From the NCBI GenBank assembly GCA_028683995.1, contig JAQUGU010000086.1, positions 1 through 7,063 of the forward strand: a stretch of DNA of 7,063 nt, read 5' to 3'. Below the pieces are notes generated by a model that was not told the origin of the DNA, ran no database searches, and was given only the letters and a program-made list of their open reading frames with translations. Origin of the DNA: Syntrophomonadaceae bacterium (GTDB lineage Bacteria > Bacillota > Syntrophomonadia > Syntrophomonadales > Syntrophomonadaceae). The position numbers and the translations under genes are program-made. This document shows, piece after piece, positions 6,082 through 7,063 of the stretch; within the stretch, counting starts at the first letter, position 1, and each line of letters begins with the position of its first letter.

Positions 6082-6115
6082 TTACAATACCCCCTGTGCG
6101 TCATCCAATTACAAT
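6078..6115. repeat. Direct repeat CCAATTACAAT, one copy over the start codon of acyl-CoA dehydrogenase 2
   Basis: The 11-base sequence occurs exactly at 6078-6088 and 6105-6115, a 27-base period. The first copy covers the TTG start codon and the second lies just upstream of the ribosome-binding site. It may be a protein-binding site or a small duplication; nothing further is visible. Confidence 0.5.
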
Positions 6116-6138
6116 TAACCTTCATGTCTGCATAGCAC

Positions 6139-6170
6139 ACGCAACCACGAATGAAAATAGGAGGTTGCGT
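6139..6170 (-). repeat. 8-bp inverted repeat in the CoA-transferase / dehydrogenase gap
   Basis: ACGCAACC (6139-6146) and GGTTGCGT (6163-6170) pair perfectly around a 16-base loop. On the minus strand no T-run follows, so it is not an intrinsic terminator. In a joint transcript it would be an intercistronic stem-loop, of the sort that can set differential stability, or it may be an operator. Confidence 0.55.
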
Positions 6171-6211
6171 TAATCCCTCTTCCTTGCGCTACCAACACCC
6201 TATTCTCTAAA

Positions 6212-6994
6212 TTAGCTCCCCGGCATTTTGGTGAAAACCCTGCGGGGGTCAACAACGTTACGTAAGGTTTCCAATATCTCATCACTGGGAGCAGCAATGA
6301 TTGGAACTTCGCCATCAGGAAGAAGTAATTCAAAGCCTGAGCAAGCCTGGGCTATTTCCACGGTCATACCCGGATTCAAACCCTTTATCCGCATCCTTTT
6401 ACTTACCGGTTCAAAATCAAAAACACCACACTGGGTTACGACCGCTACCGGTCCTCCGATTAGTCCCGCTTTTTCCCGAGAATCGCCACCATCCAGGTAA
6501 CCAGGAGTAGTGATAAAATCTACCTTTTCAGGAAAACGGTCGGGAGTTTGTAAACCAACCAGTACTGATTTCTCAGTTAATGAGCCGATATCATTACCAC
6601 CCCCACTACCCGGTAGTATGGATTTGAGATTATCATAGGAACCGATAACAGAGGTATTAACATTACCATACATATCTATTTGGGCCCCACCCTGAAATGC
6701 TATGTCAACATAGCCAATGGCACACTGGCCAAAAGAAGGAGCCATTTCCTGAACCATGGGAGATTTGCGGAAAGTAAAGGGACAGCCCACTGACCAGGGC
6801 ATATCTCCCTCCAGAGGATCCTGCCCACCACTTTCAAAAACCATGGTTATATGAGGGGCATGGGTCTTGGCTGCCAACAGGGCACCCACCATGGGAAGGC
6901 CGGTTCCCACGTAAACAATTTGCCCGTTTTCAATTTGCAAAGAAATATTATAGGCTAGCATTTCCAGGGGGTTTGCCGGTGCTATTTTACTCAT
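6212..6994 (-). CDS. CoA transferase subunit B, glutaconate CoA-transferase (GctB) type
   Basis: This 260-residue class I CoA-transferase beta chain is of the glutaconate CoA-transferase family. It has the glycine-rich VGTGLPMVGALLA (29-41), FESGG (53-57) whose Glu54 falls at the position of the catalytic glutamate of Acidaminococcus GctB, and GSGGGND (129-135). Such enzymes move CoA between carboxylates by way of a glutamyl-CoA thioester and need an alpha subunit, whose tail lies directly upstream. I use ATG at 6994-6992, with AAGGAGG nine bases before it. The TTG one codon earlier is also in frame, but ATG is preferred and gives the family numbering of the glutamate. In this setting the enzyme would activate an organic acid for the dehydrogenase downstream. 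Relatives of this fold include IpdAB ring hydrolases, which lack this glutamate in the beta chain as far as I recall, so a transferase is favoured. The substrate is unknown. Confidence 0.9.
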   Translation of the reverse strand: MSKIAPANPLEMLAYNISLQIENGQIVYVGTGLPMVGALLAAKTHAPHITMVFESGGQDPLEGDMPWSVGCPFTFRKSPMVQEMAPSFGQCAIGYVDIAFQGGAQIDMYGNVNTSVIGSYDNLKSILPGSGGGNDIGSLTEKSVLVGLQTPDRFPEKVDFITTPGYLDGGDSREKAGLIGGPVAVVTQCGVFDFEPVSKRMRIKGLNPGMTVEIAQACSGFELLLPDGEVPIIAAPSDEILETLRNVVDPRRVFTKMPGS

Positions 6995-7001
6995 CAATTA
7001 T

Positions 7002-7009
7002 AACCTCCT
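7002..7009 (-). promoter_or_regulatory. Strong ribosome-binding site of the CoA-transferase B gene
   Basis: On the minus strand AAGGAGGT lies in the 17-base gap between the stop of the upstream gene and the ATG at 6994. The close spacing indicates an A-B operon and favours the ATG over the overlapping upstream TTG. Confidence 0.8.
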
Positions 7010-7011
7010 TC

Positions 7012-7063
7012 CTAATCCCATTTGGGTATGACTTCCTGGTAGGCAAAACTAACCTTGGAATCA
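7012..7063 (-). CDS. C-terminal end of probable CoA transferase subunit A (partial)
   Basis: Only the last 16 codons and a TAG stop (7014-7012) are in the window, reading DSKVSFAYQEVIPKWD. The reading frame is open to the window edge, is on the same strand, and ends 17 bases before subunit B. In this family the alpha gene normally precedes the beta gene, so this is most likely the alpha subunit. The peptide is too short to identify by itself; the call rests on position. Confidence 0.6.
   Translation of the reverse strand, partial: DSKVSFAYQEVIPKWD

Overview
The window reads as chromosomal DNA from a low-to-moderate GC Gram-positive (Firmicutes-type) anaerobe that metabolises fatty acids. Purine-rich ribosome-binding sites, two TTG start codons, GC-rich hairpins followed by T-runs, and two ~610-residue acyl-CoA dehydrogenases next to a glutaconate-type CoA transferase and an acetate-type permease all fit this. 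The combination resembles syntrophic butyrate and fatty-acid oxidisers such as the Syntrophomonadaceae. That placement is inference; no rRNA or marker gene is present to prove it.

Layout, left to right. (1) 1-142 is a non-coding tail downstream of merR with only a weak hairpin. (2) 143-634 (-) is a MerR-family regulator with a C-terminal coiled coil and a TTG start. (3) 635-943 is a dense intergenic region. It holds a 19-bp inverted repeat (18/19 matched) upstream of merR, a plus-strand promoter-like element with a perfect palindrome inside a long spacer, a tandem hairpin plus intrinsic terminator reading rightward with no annotated gene to terminate, and a separate leftward terminator for the next gene. 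(4) 944-2785 (-) is acyl-CoA dehydrogenase 1 (613 aa). (5) 2786-3477 is a divergent, G-tract-rich intergenic region with no convincing gene. (6) 3478-4140 (+) is a GPR1/FUN34/YaaH-type acetate/succinate permease. (7) 4141-4248 is a convergent terminator region with two strong hairpins. (8) 4249-6081 (-) is acyl-CoA dehydrogenase 2 (610 aa, TTG start), a close paralogue of the first. (9) 6082-6211 is a 130-bp gap without a terminator. (10) 6212-6994 (-) is CoA-transferase subunit B. (11) 7012-7063 (-) is the extreme C-terminus of what is most likely subunit A.

How the genes may work together (inference from families and synteny): the CoA transferase would load a carboxylate with CoA from a donor such as acetyl-CoA. 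One or both dehydrogenases would make the enoyl-CoA, passing electrons to an electron-transfer flavoprotein. The permease would move the short-chain acid product or substrate, most likely acetate. The MerR regulator at the left edge may control itself and the adjacent plus-strand transcript, but a link to the metabolic genes is not shown by the sequence.

The least explained part is 635-900, where operator-like symmetry, a promoter-like element and a terminator surround a short non-coding stretch that looks like a candidate small RNA. No CRISPR array, transposase, tRNA or rRNA was seen.
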